Shown piece after piece: positions 22,909 through 36,226 of a DNA stretch of 64,000 nucleotides (position 1 is the stretch's first letter; each line of letters starts with the position of its first letter). The notes beneath the pieces were generated by a model that worked only from the letters and a program-made list of their open reading frames with translations, was not told where the DNA came from and did not search any database. Both the position numbers and the translations under genes were made by a program. Origin of the DNA: Hypericum androsaemum (taxonomy: Eukaryota; Streptophyta; Magnoliopsida; Malpighiales; Hypericaceae); contig OZ023186.1 in assembly GCA_963995505.1 (NCBI GenBank), positions 5,704,001 to 5,768,000 on the forward strand, written 5' to 3'.

Positions 22909-24503
22909 CTAGGGAAGTGAACTTGCAAGGAAACTCTGAAGAAATTCCAGAGTCCGGGAGAATTTATGGGAAGAACTGGGTACATATTGAAAGGAGGACA
23001 CAAAATGAAAGGATAAAATGAGTAGATGAATTAAGTCATGCTATCACTAAGACTCAAGATGCTTTTTATGAGAGGTTTACTCTGAAACAGGTAAACAAAG
23101 TATTAAATCAGTAAAACATTTAGCATAGCCAGGTTTAAGAGAATATTTAATGCTGGTTGTAAGACTTCGGGTGGTACAAATCTGAACATAAATATCCAAT
23201 GAACAAGAGCAAGGGCCAGTGAGGAAAGAAAAAGGAGACAACTATTATGACCCAAGTTCGAAGACAGTCGGGAAGCAACAAGGTAGAAGGTAATTCATGA
23301 TACACCTCTATGTTAGAGAAAGGTTTGCTTGAGGTTTAAGAATCATTCAAAAGCATCAAAACAATATACGAAAACAGAGTCTTCTGGTGCAACAAAACGA
23401 TATCAAGCCACAATGTGACCAATCTCACAAAGTAGCTTGAATTCCAAATACTATGCACCTTCCTGCAACAAATTGACAGGCAATGTCTGAGATAAAAATG
23501 GATATTCCAGATACATCTTATTCGCTACAAGTGATGGAATCCAGCAGAACTCAGGACGCTGGCTCCATAAAGACGATCAAAGATGTCCTGATTCAGCAAC
23601 GCCTTAAGTACCCAAAAAAAATACTCTTCACTTGAAAGACACTAGGACAACAAATAAGCCATGAACAACCACATTCATCAAGACGAGTAACAGTACTTTC
23701 ATTGACAAAAAAACTGACCAACCCAAACTATGAACAGAAAAAATCGGATCCTTTTAGCCACCCTCGATATACATACAAATAAGCAGAGTCTGAGGATGTA
23801 TTCAAACTGTATATTTGCCAAAGTCCTGAATCTCCATGTATCCGGATACCAACTAAACCAGTTTTTGCACCTCTTGCTGCAGTGTGGCCAACAAAACCCA
23901 ATCACTTTCAATAACCTTCTTGCAGCATACAAAAGACACTCACTTCGCACCTTCCAATACGGGCATTGAAGTTGATCCACCAACACCAAATTCCTTCACT
24001 AAGCACCTTCAATAGCCGATTTCCTATCACATTTAACTGCTAATCAGACCCAGCAACGCTTTCGGAATCGGATACACACTCTCTCAGCTCCCTCTCATAT
24101 TATATCTAAGAATCCAACTTACCCTAAGCACCCGCAACTCTAGCATTCACAGCAAGGCGAAACGAACTAACTCGGGTCCGGAAATTAACGAACAAATCGC
24201 ACCCGTACGTTACCCAACCCACCCTCTGTTTCTCCTTTCCCAAGCTGAAGCAGAGCTACCTTTAACCCAAAAACCCAAAAGGGTTTCAACCAAGCAACCA
24301 ACCACATTCCAAAAAACGCTTATGAACTCCAACAGGAAAGGGCGTATAGCTACAAAAGGAAGAGACTTTCTTCATGCAACAATAAGACCCAGAAAAACCC
24401 AGAAACGACGCGGCGGGGCCGACACGTTTGCGGCGGAAGATAAGAACGAACAGAAGGAGATCTTCTTCCATACATCAACATTTCAGAGAGAGAGAGAGAG
24501 TAC
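22909..24503 (-). other. Predicted 5'-UTR intron of the LIF2-like gene
   Basis: Nine bases upstream of the LIF2 start codon is an acceptor (TCCCTAG, minus strand) and at 24503 a donor (CTAAG then GTACTC). Between them no coding sequence is recognised. A long leader intron is common in plant RNA-binding protein genes. The exact splice choice is inferred. Confidence 0.45.
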
Positions 24504-24540
24504 CTTAGCTAGAGAGAGAAGGGGGGTTGTGTGTGGGTTT

Positions 24541-24570
<30 letters not shown>
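24485..24570. repeat. AG/GA microsatellite in the LIF2 leader region
   Basis: Two GA runs (24485-24500 and 24542-24569) separated by about 40 bp lie where the LIF2 5' UTR is expected. On the sense strand they are CT runs, common in plant leaders. Confidence 0.85.
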
Positions 24571-24571
<1 letters not shown>

Positions 24572-24609
24572 TAATTAAAGGTGGTTGCTTTTTTGCTTGG
24601 GGGCGGTGA

Positions 24610-25694
24610 CTATGTTTATGGGAAGCTCAGAGGCTGTTTGGGGAGGAGATGGGTGGCTGGATTGGATTGGATTGGACTTGGCACTTGCCTTTTAACCTCG
24701 TTTTCGCTCGTATTCGAATTTGAGCATTAAAAAATTTATATTTGATTTTTTATGAACAAATTTTTTTTAAAAATATTTTATATTTGTAAAATTTGAATGT
24801 GCATTTCTTACTGCTTGGTTAAACATGGTAGGGGAAAATAAAATTAACACATTCTAGGTTTTTAAGAATATACAACAAGGAGCCGTAAAAATTTAAGAAG
24901 ATTTATGGTTCAAATTTGATAATTATAATTTTGGTTTAAAAAAAATATTTTTCAAAAAAATATATACAACAAGGTCCACTTGGAGTAAAATTGGGCCCTT
25001 CTTGTCGGCTAAATTGAAAGGCCCTTGTGGGTATATTTTCATGATCTAAACATCCGACAATTAATTTTGGGGAAAGTCTAAATTGTCCTCAATTATTATT
25101 CTAACTTGAGGAAAAAAAAATTATTGGTGGGGTCAAGGAGTCCAAGCCTATGGCATTGGTGGACTTTTATTTATGGGTGCAATGGTTACATTTTTTTGTT
25201 ATCTTGATTACAAGATGAGAGAAATTTCGTGCAAGTATTAAATTACCAAGGGCAAGTCTGTAAATTAGTAAGGCCAATAATAGAAGCTTCTAAAAACTTT
25301 ATATTATTTATATAATTTCAAGTGGGTAGTGTGGCTACCCCACTCTTGAGGTTATAGCCAAGATGTGGTGGTAGGAGGGTTTAAGTGGCTGTAGCCAAAA
25401 GCATATATTATATTATCCGCAAAGGAACAAATCAATAACTCTATAGTTAACACTGTAGTAAACAGGGTAAAGAGAAACTTGTTGAAGCCTGGGAGCCTGC
25501 TTACAGGAGAAATGGTTCATAAGCTCGGTCAATCCGAAAATGCGCATGCCACGGCAAGCTCATCGATGTTGAGACTACGTACCACCAGCCACTCTGTTCC
25601 AATCGGGTGCTAGATCGTTTCTCGAAAATGTAAGCTCCTGATTGATTTCGTCATCCGAAGGAGAGTAATAATCTTCGTGCGGTTGTAAATGTGT
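24610..25694. other. Spacer between LIF2 promoter and SEC23 3' end
   Basis: AT-rich, no gene recognised. At 25321-25405 a GC-richer patch with GTGGCTACCCCAC and GTGGCTGTAGCC may be a MITE remnant. Confidence 0.4.
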
Positions 25695-28600
25695 CTATTT
25701 CATGTATTCCAACACACTCTGCGTGATCTCTTCGAGGAATGACACGAACCCCATGATGTTGCCGTAACCGTTAGCCAGGACGTTACTGAAGCCGCTACCA
25801 TCGACATCCTGCTCCTCGATCAGATAGTTATCAAAAGTTGAGGCATCGTCTTGCCCTCCCCGGACAAATATCAGTTTCGGGGTTATACTCCTTTCTTGCT
25901 TCAGTTTGTTTATTGCGTTCCTCAGTAGACCTGCAAATACGTACAATTTTTCAAGTGAAGCAGAGTACAGAGAACTCTCTCTGTTCATAAGCAAAAAAAA
26001 AGTCAAATCACTTACAATCATGGGGTGGAGGAAAGGGAAGATTTGGATCTGCCGTAGAAGAGTAAAACACAATTAACGTCGTAAATGCATCGAGGAAGAA
26101 GATTGGACTGCCACTGGTAATGAGTGCAGCACGACTTAAAGAGTGGCGAGGATATGCTTGTATGTCTGGAGTGGCGTATGAGGAAAGTAGGGGATATACA
26201 GCTCGATTAAGAGAACTTGGTTCAAGGGCACTGCATCACAGAATCAGAAAGTAAAAAACTAAATTTCACCTTAACAATCAGATCGGGGTTTTCCCTTGGA
26301 ACTTGAACTCCCATAAGAAACCAAGATAATTACGATCATCGTCGACAAAAGAGGATAACAGGCATGCTTCTCAGACACAAGATATTTGGCCCAAATATGA
26401 AGTTATCAACTGATGGAAGTTGAATTACCAGGGGGTTTTACAATAGCACCAGGCAGGCTTAAATGTATATTTTATGTCACTGGTGAAATAAAAAAGATAA
26501 AGTCCTGGAAAATAGAAAACTGACCATAGCACTTTTTATTTTGTTTCTGAGGACGTGAAACCATTTTGATTTGAAGCTCATGAAGCAGTGTTTATAAAAG
26601 AACAAAATTGTAATTCACTGGTTTAAGTCTTTACTCTGACATATTTAGTTATACCATTTTCAGTACGAAAGAACCACGTACCTGAAAAGGCACTGAAGGT
26701 AGATCCGGTAGTCAGGGTGAACACCTTCTTCATGGAATCGGAGAAGAGGATTGCGTAGTAAAGCAAAAATTAAGCGAGGCACAGATAGCAGTTGCGGGCA
26801 CTGTGAGAATCCAACATCTATCTGGCCGACTACTGGGCTTCCGTTCTTACTATACTGAACAATGTTATATGCATCATTATATTGGGCAGTCAGCATAACA
26901 AGCCAATCGTGAAGTAACATCCTGCCCTCCCGAACTCCTTTCTCCAATGATGCTTGTATGACCTTTTAGTCGCAATAGACAAAAGATCAGTACTGAATAA
27001 GCAATAATTAGGCAGGAATAGTGAGCCATCAACACTTCTTATTACAACGTCAACAAGATCTTTTCAAGTACAACGAGAGATCCCATTCACAGGGTAACAG
27101 AATGATGGAATCTAGAACGACTATAGACCAAGTAAAATGGAATCATGCTGAATATAGGAAAATTGTGATCCTAGCAAAAAAGCCAAAAGAAGAGAAGATG
27201 CCAACTAATCCGGCTAACTTGAACTACCTACATTGTTTAGATAAGATAAAAGCAACATTGAAATAGCCTAATCAACTCATTATACATGAAAGGATTTCTG
27301 TGTAAAGCAGTTGCAATCTCCCAAGCAATTTCCCTGCTAAATTAAAGGATACTGATTTTTCTTTTGATTCATCTAACCAGAATGCTACCCTATTTGATAG
27401 GACAAATAAGGTGCAATCACACTAAGATAATGTAGGGATCGTGGGAAAGAAAATGTGGAATAAGATGATTTAGTATGAGATACCTTGTGGACGAGTACAG
27501 AGAGGACAACTTCAGCATCGACACTATCGTATAGTTCATTAGTATTTCGAGCAACTCCAAATTGCAGAGTCCGAATCCTTAGTCGCCTTTTAAGAGTAAA
27601 ATTGCCTCTTCAAAATAACAAACAGCCACAAGTTAGCTTCAAGAGACAAGGTTATTCTCCACAAACACAAGAGAGAGCATTTCTACTTAATACACCAGCA
27701 ACAGTTATCTGCATTAGAGATAGAAATGAAATCAGAATTGTCATACCTGCTTGCAGAAGCCACTCCGGAACTTGACTGATCTTCTGGTGGTACAACCACA
27801 GTGTACTTAAAAGCAATTTGTAAGACAGGCTGTTCTGATGCATGCCTGCAAATAATAAAATAAGAAAGAACTTGAGGTGGCATATAGTAATCCATAGCTT
27901 CATAAGCTGAAATTGCCAGATGAAATCAATCTGTTCGGACTTTGAGGGACAAAGAGTTGCCACTATGTGCAAGAACTAACCCAGAAATAGAGACATGCAA
28001 TCAATTATCAGTTATTTGACATCACGGTATTTCCACTAGATTGAGGCAATGTTAAAATTCTTTTTACTCAAGAAATCACATAATTGATAGACTTCAAGAA
28101 CAAGGAGGCAAGTTAATAAACAAAGTACTATAGATGATATCTGCCAAGATGTTTGGCGATCAAGTGCAAAAGAGGAAGGTTTTATAAAGGTACAATTTCT
28201 GTCAGTGAAACATGTCCGCGTACCTGGAAAACCCAACATTGTTTGCAAAATCAAAGTCATAGGCATATGTTGCATAAGAATCACAACAAATGATTTGTTG
28301 AACATTTTCATACTGCGGATCTGGGAAGAAATGACCATACTGCAATAAATAGTCGATGTTAGAAACAATACCACATGTTGCAAGGTTCCAAATGAAACAG
28401 GCAGAAACTTACGGAATTTCCGACTTTAAATTCAGAAGATGTCCTAAGTCTAAGAATACAACGAAAAGCATATGGTCGACTAAGCATCCGGTACCTGCAA
28501 AGAAATGCACTTTAAGTTACCACAAGATAGTTGCAGAAGTACCCACTTGTGCCCATTACAAAAGAATCTAACCAATTTGAAAAGTTTTTTCCATTACAGA

Positions 28601-31389
28601 AAACCATTTTTTTGTATAAGCGAGGTGGTGTCTAACTATATCTTTACATATATCATAATCAACTGGTGGAGAACAAATCTTTTGGGACGTTTTTGGTCTT
28701 GATTTTGTCTCATGGAGAAAAAAACATTGAGGTCACAACTGCCTCTCTGTTATACTAGCACATACTCACATGTCCTGAGGAAGGGTTGAATCATCGGTAC
28801 TAGGATAAAGAAACAATGCGCCTCCACTCTCAATACTTAGAAACTTTAGCGAAGCCAAATCGGTATACTCATTGGTCACTGCAAATATGTCCACACAAAC
28901 ACCTGATTGAACAGCAACAGCAGCCTGTAAAATATATGTTAATGTTTGCCTAGCCATAACTTGGATATCAAAAAATGCTATGACTTGTCCAACTATACTA
29001 CCAGATCTTTGTAGAACGGAGTCTGCTCTGGGAGTAAAGCCATGTCTGCATCTTCTCCTTTGCTAGCATATTGTTCACCGTACCTTCTCGTATCTAGTTG
29101 TCCAGCTCCATAATCAGGAGGACCAGATATAAATGCAAAGACTCTAGCTGCAGATATTTACATTTTGGTAAATTTCACTCAAACAAACTCAAATTCGAGC
29201 CATTTGGAACAACAGCTTTATGGTCATAAGGCAAATAAATTTGAACATGAAAACATATCACATACCTAAAGCAAATGTGTTTCCATACTCTGATCCAAGG
29301 TACTTGAATAATGCTTCCATTGCTACACCAAAACCCCGGCCCCCCATCAGGACACCTTCTACGCCTTGACCTGCCCCTGTGGTTCTCTCCCATGAAGTTG
29401 TAGGTCTCAGTGTGTCAAGTGCATTGGTTATGCGGTCCTTGCATGTTTCAACCTGCAATGAGAATAATGAGGTAAGCAGGTCTAACGAACAAGAACCATA
29501 AGCAGTTGTAAAGGCAAAGCCGAGGGGGGAAAGAGGAGTATACAGGGGCTAGAAATTGAAGCAATGTCATGACATCTTCTAGTTCTATTGGCAGGGTACC
29601 CTCTGCATCTGGAGGAATAAAAACATTCTTGATGACTGGAATAGGGCCTTGAACATCATACAACCCCATTTTGTGGCTGAAAGTGGCAAGACCAAACAAA
29701 GCACCAGAAGGAAGAGCTGCCATATTCGCCCCAAGGGAAAGAGTTAAATGAAAGGCAGTGAAGAAGAAAGAGAAAGCATGCCAGAGAAAATAACATCACT
29801 TTCATCTAGGAATATTACAGTGATAAAGATATTGAACCTTCCAACGCAGCTTGTAGCGCACTTTTAGTAAGCTCCAAAAATTCTTCTGAAGCTGAAAAAA
29901 AGAACAAAGATTATTTTTTAATACAACAGAGCCAATCATGCCAACCAATAAAACCCAATTTTCTGAAAGGAAGAAGAAAACCAATTGAAAGATAGAATTG
30001 CAGCAATCCATGAATGAGAAAATAGGATTCAATATTTCAGGAAATGCATGGTAGTACAATCGATTACAGAAAAAACAACAGAGATTCACAAGCCAAAAAG
30101 TCCTTCAGAAGCTGTGAGTTCAACCAAATTTATCCAAAATGTAATGAATTGTCACTCACACTCAGGCACACCAAGCTTGAGAGAAAAATCGGATGCAGGA
30201 GGTCATGTGAAACAAATAAGGTGATATACCTAGTTAACCCCCAAAAAAATAACAGCTGCAATTTGCAGTAACTGAACTTCTTCCAAATTGACCTCTATGA
30301 ATACAAAATCACCAAGCATGTTTGAATTGAAGCGGCAGCTGTGGAATCTTAGGCTGTTATTGGAGATAATTCTTCTGCTAGCTCAATATGAAAGACACAT
30401 CAAATCAACTTCTTGGTCTTACATGATAGGTCAACAGCAGCGACGTAAACAGGACGAGCGCTCATCATTTCTTCCTCTCCACCCTCCGCTGCACCAAGAT
30501 AGCAGCAAACCAAACACATTAAAAACAAATCCCCACAGAATTAAACAAAACACAGACAATGTGAGTATATTTATGCAACTAGTTTACAACCGTTCTCTTC
30601 ATTTCCCTCTGTGACGATTCTCTGTAAAACTATGCAAATACAATCTCCCCCACCGTCAAATAAAACATATGCTCAACCAAAAGCACCCAATCACCGGAAC
30701 CATTATCTTGTGATTGCCATTAACTCATCAGTGTCTAACCAACTCCTCCCAATCCCAACCCCAATCACAAACCAAACCCGATCTACCTCTCGACTGGTCT
30801 CCATTTGAACTGTTGGAGCCTGATTCCCACGGATCACGGGAGACTAATGAGCCTTGTTTATAATGAATAAGCCTTCTTCACCCAGGCTTTGAGCTGGACA
30901 TAGGGACTCTAACATGAATAACTAAATCCCGAATGGCCGACACTCCGTCTCAGTCAAACAAAAGTCAGCTCCAATTCAACCTACTCAGTTCAATACCAAT
31001 CAAACGAACCCTAAAAATTACAAAAAAATAATAACGGAGGGCGAGGGGGGGAAATGGTTACGGGGAAGCTCGAGATCGATAAATGATGACATCATCTCCG
31101 GGCAGGACTGGGGGAGGGAGTAGCGGGCGATGCACTCGGAGGAGAGGCCGTTGAGGGTCCCACAGAGGGAGCAGGTCCAGGCCCACTGGTCCAGCTCGCA
31201 GTAACTGTTGAAGTACCCGAAGCAGTTCTCGCACCTCGGGAGCGTCTCCCCGCCGGATCCGTACGCCGGAGCCTGCCCGCCCTCGTCCTCCGCCGCGAAC
31301 GGCGTCACCGTCAGCCCCCAAGGGATCCCCGACGCCTCCATCGCGTCCTGGTCTCCCGGGAACCGCGCCACCGTCGCCCGCACCGCCAT
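25695..31389 (-). CDS. SEC23: SEC23-family COPII coat protein (14 exons, 753 aa)
   Basis: SEC23 is the GTPase-activating subunit of the COPII inner coat that buds vesicles from the ER. Exons in order: 31389-31062, 30488-30423, 29891-29838, 29716-29544, 29452-29266, 29147-29002, 28924-28770, 28494-28413, 28339-28224, 27845-27747, 27607-27484, 26962-26682, 26230-26016, 25930-25695; the sum is 2262 nt. The zinc finger has Cys 53, 56, 73 and 76 (RCENCFGYFNSYCELD, TCSLCGTLN). The trunk begins RPVYVAAVDLS. The helical part contains EGRMLLHDWLVMLTAQYNDA and the gelsolin-like C-terminus TPKLIFVRGGQDDAST. The N-terminus (MAVRATVARFPGD) differs from canonical SEC23 and matches the plant At2g27460-like subgroup as I recall it. 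It shows no defects. Confidence 0.93.
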
Positions 31390-31565
31390 CCTCCTCTCTC
31401 TCTCTAGGGTTTCGGTCTCTCTCCTCTCTTTTTTTGGCTATTTATTTTCAAATTTCGGGTTTTATGATGGGATCCGGATGGGAGGAAGCGGGTCGGGGAG
31501 GGAGGAGAGTGGGTTGGTGTTGGTTTGACGGGGAGAGAGTGTTGAGAGTGGGAGGAGAGGTGGCT

Positions 31566-31617
31566 CACGTGGTTCAACCAATCCCTATGCGCCACGTACA
31601 TTTTAATTATCCACGTG
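31566..31617. promoter_or_regulatory. Two G-boxes upstream of SEC23
   Basis: CACGTG occurs at 31566-31571 and 31612-31617 (the second inside the palindrome CCACGTGG), with a CCACGTAC between them, 180-230 bp upstream of the SEC23 start codon. G-boxes bind bZIP and bHLH factors; ER-stress bZIPs also use CCACGT cores. Function here is inferred from position only. Confidence 0.5.
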
Positions 31618-31739
31618 GAATTAATTTTCAACCTTTCCTTTGTTCCTTCCGGCCCCGGGAGGTAAATAATAATGGGATGGATTCGGTGCTGCCGGGGCAT
31701 ATCAGGCAAATTGATGTGTCATTAAAATTTGAACGATAA

Positions 31740-32059
31740 TTATTTTTTAAAGGTAAAAATGTAATAGTATATTAGTTTTAATAGTCAAAAATACGACGAC
31801 ATATCAATTTTAAAGATAAGAAAAAATACAAGAGCTTATCAATTTTAAAAGTAAAAACACACGACGACTCATGATTGTACATGACACCAAAACCTTTTGC
31901 ATTTACGTCGAAGAGCTCAAATTAGTCTAATTCAATGTCCTCAAGTACTGATACCAACAACCAACCAGAGGACGCCTCATTCTCCTCATCCTCCCGCGGG
32001 ACCGCCAGCCCTCCTTTGCCTCAATTCGGTGACGAAGTCATGCAGACATGGCTTTGTAT
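31740..32059. other. Spacer between SEC23 promoter and LTR-like sequence
   Basis: AT-rich with short repeated phrases (ATCAATTTTAAA, three times around 31803-31850). No gene is seen. Confidence 0.4.
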
Positions 32060-32487
32060 CAGTTAATCCATGTAATTAGTATTATAAACAAGTACATCTA
32101 TGTCTAAACGACACATTTCCTCCGCCTCGTCCCGAGACTTTTGTCATACCTCGTCCTCCAAGGTCAGCTAGACATACGAGGAGGTGCGAGTGAGCAGGCC
32201 TGACCAGCAGCCACAAAGGTTCCTGACAGTAGGAAGCCAAGAGACACAATGGGTGCCCCCAAAGTTGTAATTCGTTAGGGACTGATTGCCTATATATAGG
32301 GCGACTTCCTGTGATGTAAAGATATTCAGAAAAATACAATTAAAAAGAGTTCAATAAAGACTGCGCGAATTTCTGAAACTCTCGTGTTCTTTGCCTTGTT
32401 GAGTTGCGCGAGTGAGCGAAAGGCTAACTTGAGGCGAGATTAACCTCAAGTGCCGGCACGACTAAGCGAGGAACAAGTTTAGGCGTC
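32060..32487 (+). mobile_element. LTR-like sequence (possible solo LTR) upstream of the IF1-like gene
   Basis: The segment has the layout of a Ty3/gypsy LTR: a TATATATAGGG core promoter at 32291-32301, a CAATAAAG polyadenylation-like signal about 55 bp further at 32352, then a U5-like stretch rich in GCGAGTGAGCGAAAGG phrases. No internal retroelement region or primer-binding site follows, so a solo LTR is the likely form. I could not define its exact ends or a target duplication. Confidence 0.4.
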
Positions 32488-32607
32488 ACACTTTGCTCCG
32501 GTAAGTAAGCGACGTCGTTTCGGCCGCCCTCTGTACTTCCATCTTCATTAGCTCACCTTCGGTTTTCCGAACTGTTTTATATCTCCCCGTTCTCTCTTTA
32601 GAAGTAC

Positions 32608-32634
32608 GTCCACTCTCTCTCTCTCTCTCTCTCT
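32608..32634. repeat. CT microsatellite in presumed IF1 leader
   Basis: A (CT)n run of about 24 bp lies in a pyrimidine-rich region that looks like a plant 5' UTR. Confidence 0.85.
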
Positions 32635-33693
32635 ATTATGGGTTCTCGGCTCCGATTCAGCTCCGACTCTGTGTTTCCCTTTCCAAGATCAAATTTTGAT
32701 TTGTTGGGTCCTCGATTTTAGGGGTTTCCTCTTCTGGGTGTTGTCTGATTCTTCTTTTTAGTGTTTGCCGCTGTGAATTCGTTTAGGCTTGGCTAGTTTC
32801 TGTTTGTTGCTCACCGATTTCTCCTTTTATTTGGATTTGGTTTTCTTTTGAAAAACTGGGTTCTTTTGTGAAAGATTCTCGTATGTGTTTCACATGCCGA
32901 ATGTTCCTGTTCCGTGTCCTGCAATGTGTGTCTGTGGCATTGGTGCGGATCGTTGTGCCTAAGTGGCTGCTGTGTTGGATGGTTCTTTTATTCGGAGTAC
33001 CGAGTGTGCTTTTAAGGTTCATATCATTTTCGTGGTCGTTAGCGATCCCATCGATGTTTAGCATTCTTGCTAGTAGGTTGCATACTTTAATTGGACATGG
33101 TTGCTCTGGAGTTTCGCGACATATCAAAATGTTGCAGAGCAGTGTGATCTCGTTTCAGTGAGGAAGAAATGCTGTCTGTGTTTTTGAGGGAGTAGTTTCT
33201 CTTGGTTCTGCATCCTTCTGGTTTTTTCTCACTTAGTGAGTCCTCGTTGTTGATGTCTGCTCTGTGGATTTATTGTGTTTCTGCAAGTTTTTCCCATCAT
33301 TCCGATGATGGGAAACTGGTTCATGTACAACAAGAAAGATAGATAAATGCAAAAACAAGACACTTCATTTCTTAGACAATTGACTCTTAGTTGTCAGTCT
33401 CCTACCTTCAACTTTAACCTCAAAGATATCAGTTCAGTTCGTCTTGCTTGGTTAATATCCTGAAACCTCCTTTTGTGGAACTTTGTTGCAGTGCACGGCT
33501 GTATCCTGCCATGGATTTTCATTTCCGGTGATTATTTTGTTTGGGATACTTCTAGAACTTTCGAGTTCGGATGCAATTTGTTGAAACCTTTTCCCCTTCC
33601 TTTCTTTTTCCGAAGAGATCCCCATGTCCATTGTCAGTTTACAGGGCTACTTGAAGCTTACTATTTTACTTATAGGTACTGTAATCATTTGCA

Positions 33694-35134
33694 ATGGCGT
33701 CGAGGATTGCTGCAAGGTATATATCTCGAAGGTTCTCAACCAGTGGGAAAATTCTGAGTGAGGAAGAGAAAGCTGCCGAAAATGTTTACATCAAGGTGCT
33801 GTCTTCACTATCTTGACAGAATAGTTTCTTTCTTTCAGTGTTGATACTGATTTTTTCTGTAACCTATTCATTGTAGCTGTATATTGGGCCCCGAGCTCCT
33901 TGATTTGTTTTGCTTTGGTCATCTAAGAAGCAGGATCAATGTTAATGTTTACCATGCTAGGTGTTTCAGCTGATGTGCAAATGGCTATCTTTTCTTTTCA
34001 ATTTTTTTTTTTTGGTTTCGGCTTTTGACTTCGGCGGAGACGATAGCATTCTCTGGCATACAAACAAGTCTCAGAATCAAATCCAACATGAATTTGCCAG
34101 ATTTGGTCTGCTATGGTATTGGAGCTGTGGGACTTGAATATTGTTGCGACAATGTTAGTTTTGAGTTTCTAAGTGACTCCTTCTGAAAAGCAAATAGCCA
34201 ACTTTGTAATTTGTACTTCTCCAATGTCTGATTCTTTTGAGAATCGTGTTTTCTTGCAGAGAACCGAGCAAGAGAAATTAGAGAAGCTTGCTCGCAAGGT
34301 GTGAATTCTACTCCCTTTGCATGTATCCTTGCTTTAAGCTCCCTATACATATTTCGCAGCCTGCCAAAGCCACGTCTACTGCCGAGAGATTTTATGCTGA
34401 GTAACCTTAGTTTCCCTCCAATATTGAATAGACATATAACCTTCGGCAATAGCTACACCAATAGCAAATACAAGCATGTTGCTGTTGTCTTTGTTTCTTT
34501 TTCTGCTTTGTTCTGGATACAGCGGAAAAATTGCGCAAAAATTTTGTTTTGGGAAAAAATGTAGTTGGCACTCGTTACAGCGCAAAAATTGCGTCCTATC
34601 AATGACCAGTGGAGGCATTGTATTCTGTTCAGTGTGGTCCATTTGTATGCATGCTTTTTATTCCTCTCTTTTGAAGTGTTTGGTAAATCACTAATCTTTA
34701 AGCTTAGCATCTCCCTTCTATTCATGTCCATCTGGGTTTGGGCTCACATCATAGCTAGCTGTCTTTCACTTGTGGCTTACAACTTGCTTGGTACTCGTAC
34801 TTTTTCTTTTGACTTTCCTATGGTTAGCATGACCGTGATTTTAAGTTTCGAGCTAGAATTGAGGAGGAGAAAAAAGAAACACAGGTGGAAGCTAAAACTG
34901 ATGATATGTTGCTTTACTCAGGGTCCTCAGCCAGAAGGGAAAGCTGCTTCGAGCTCAACAGAGGCAGCAGCTGATGCTAAAGCAAGTGCTTCATCGACAT
35001 CAGGAGCTTCGACTGAGAGAGTATCAACTGACACGTACCGTAACTACGCAGTTGTGGCTGGTACTATCACAGCTCTTTGTTCTCTGGGATGGTATCTCAA
35101 AGCCGGTGAAAAGAAGAAAGAAATTCAGGACTGA
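33694..35134 (+). CDS. IF1: IF1-like mitochondrial F1Fo-ATPase inhibitor protein (3 coding exons, 117 aa)
   Basis: Exons 33694-33795, 34260-34298 and 34922-35134 give 354 nt. The protein opens with a mitochondrial-type presequence (MASRIAARYISRRFSTSGK). Next is the charged inhibitor-like helix LSEEEKAAENVYIK plus TEQEKLEKLARK, then an Ala/Ser-rich linker. A likely membrane span lies at about residues 88-106 (NYAVVAGTITALCSLGWYL), followed by a Lys-rich end. It corresponds to the plant At2g27730-type proteins annotated as F1Fo-ATPase inhibitor. An acceptor at 33675 (TTATAG) shortly before the ATG implies a 5'-UTR intron. A possible extra in-phase exon lies at 34828-34884 (see findings). Confidence 0.85.
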
Positions 35135-36137
35135 AGTCATTGTGCTTGATTGCGACAATTGGAAGTAGGCCTTGATAGGATGGATCCCACTTGCCCTTCA
35201 AGCAATAATCAGTGATTGCAGCAGAACTTCCCTTCATCTTGGTTTCTGCACTTTTGGTGCTGCATTCCATGTATAAAGATTGCATAACATTCTCGCGGGG
35301 ACGACGAATATTGAAATGTACCGGTGCGAATGATGAGATGATCATACCATGGAATCATCGTAGGATTAACATTGTTGATGTTGATGAAAATTGAATCATC
35401 TCTATACTTTTCCTGTATCAATGGAGAGCTACCACGTACTTGAAATAATCAGAGCCAACCAAAGAAATGGTAAAACTAGTGCTTCCCTAACAGTTGAGAG
35501 GTAGAGCTGATCCAAGCCAATGTTACTTTTTTTTTTGTCGGAACTACTCGGATCAATTGATCTGAATTCGAGTCTAGTTGGACAGTAAAATGAGACAAAA
35601 TGCTTTCTTTTTTTAATTTTAATTTAACACGATTGTATTTCCGGGACTTGAATTCGGGCCCATCTTATTATTGCGTTGTACCCGTTCTGTGCAAAAACAT
35701 TGGATCCCTCCGCTCCTCGCTGTAACTCTGCAATTAAAGATAATGACATTATCATTTAAGTTCAAGAGTGGTCTCCCTGTGTCGTGTGGGACACTGACAG
35801 AGTCATAAAATAGCGCAAGAAGACAATTCCTTTATTAATGAAATCCGATATTTACCATGATAATCATGCTCTAAAGATCCTTAATTTTGTCTCATGCGCC
35901 ACAGCAAAGCATATGATATTCGTGCCAAGCACGCCATAGACATTAACATTAAGCGTGTTGGATGTTTAAGTTGATCACTAATTTATGTGTCGTATCCTCC
36001 ACCACTTAGATTAACTCTTGGATCACTAATTCTGTATATCACGGGGGAAAATGAACTAAATATGTGGAAATGGCATGTACTCTAACGGCACAAAGAGTCG
36101 TATAGAGTTCAAGCATTAGTGAGTACATGGTTTAAAG

Positions 36138-36226
36138 ATTTACCTTTCAGAAAAAAAAAGTATGTGAAAAACATGACGGGTAAATTTACCTTTCAGAAAA
36201 AAAAGTATGTGAAAAACATGACGGGT
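36138..36226. repeat. 46-bp tandem duplication
   Basis: A block made of TTTACCTTTCAG, an A run, and GTATGTGAAAAACATGACGG occurs twice with a 46-bp period and is almost identical, which indicates a recent slippage or duplication event. Confidence 0.85.

Noticed and set aside
34565..34921. Upstream extension of IF1 exon 3 as a long single ORF
   Set aside because: Intron-like, hydrophobic translation in a frame without homology; the exon starts after the acceptor at 34921.
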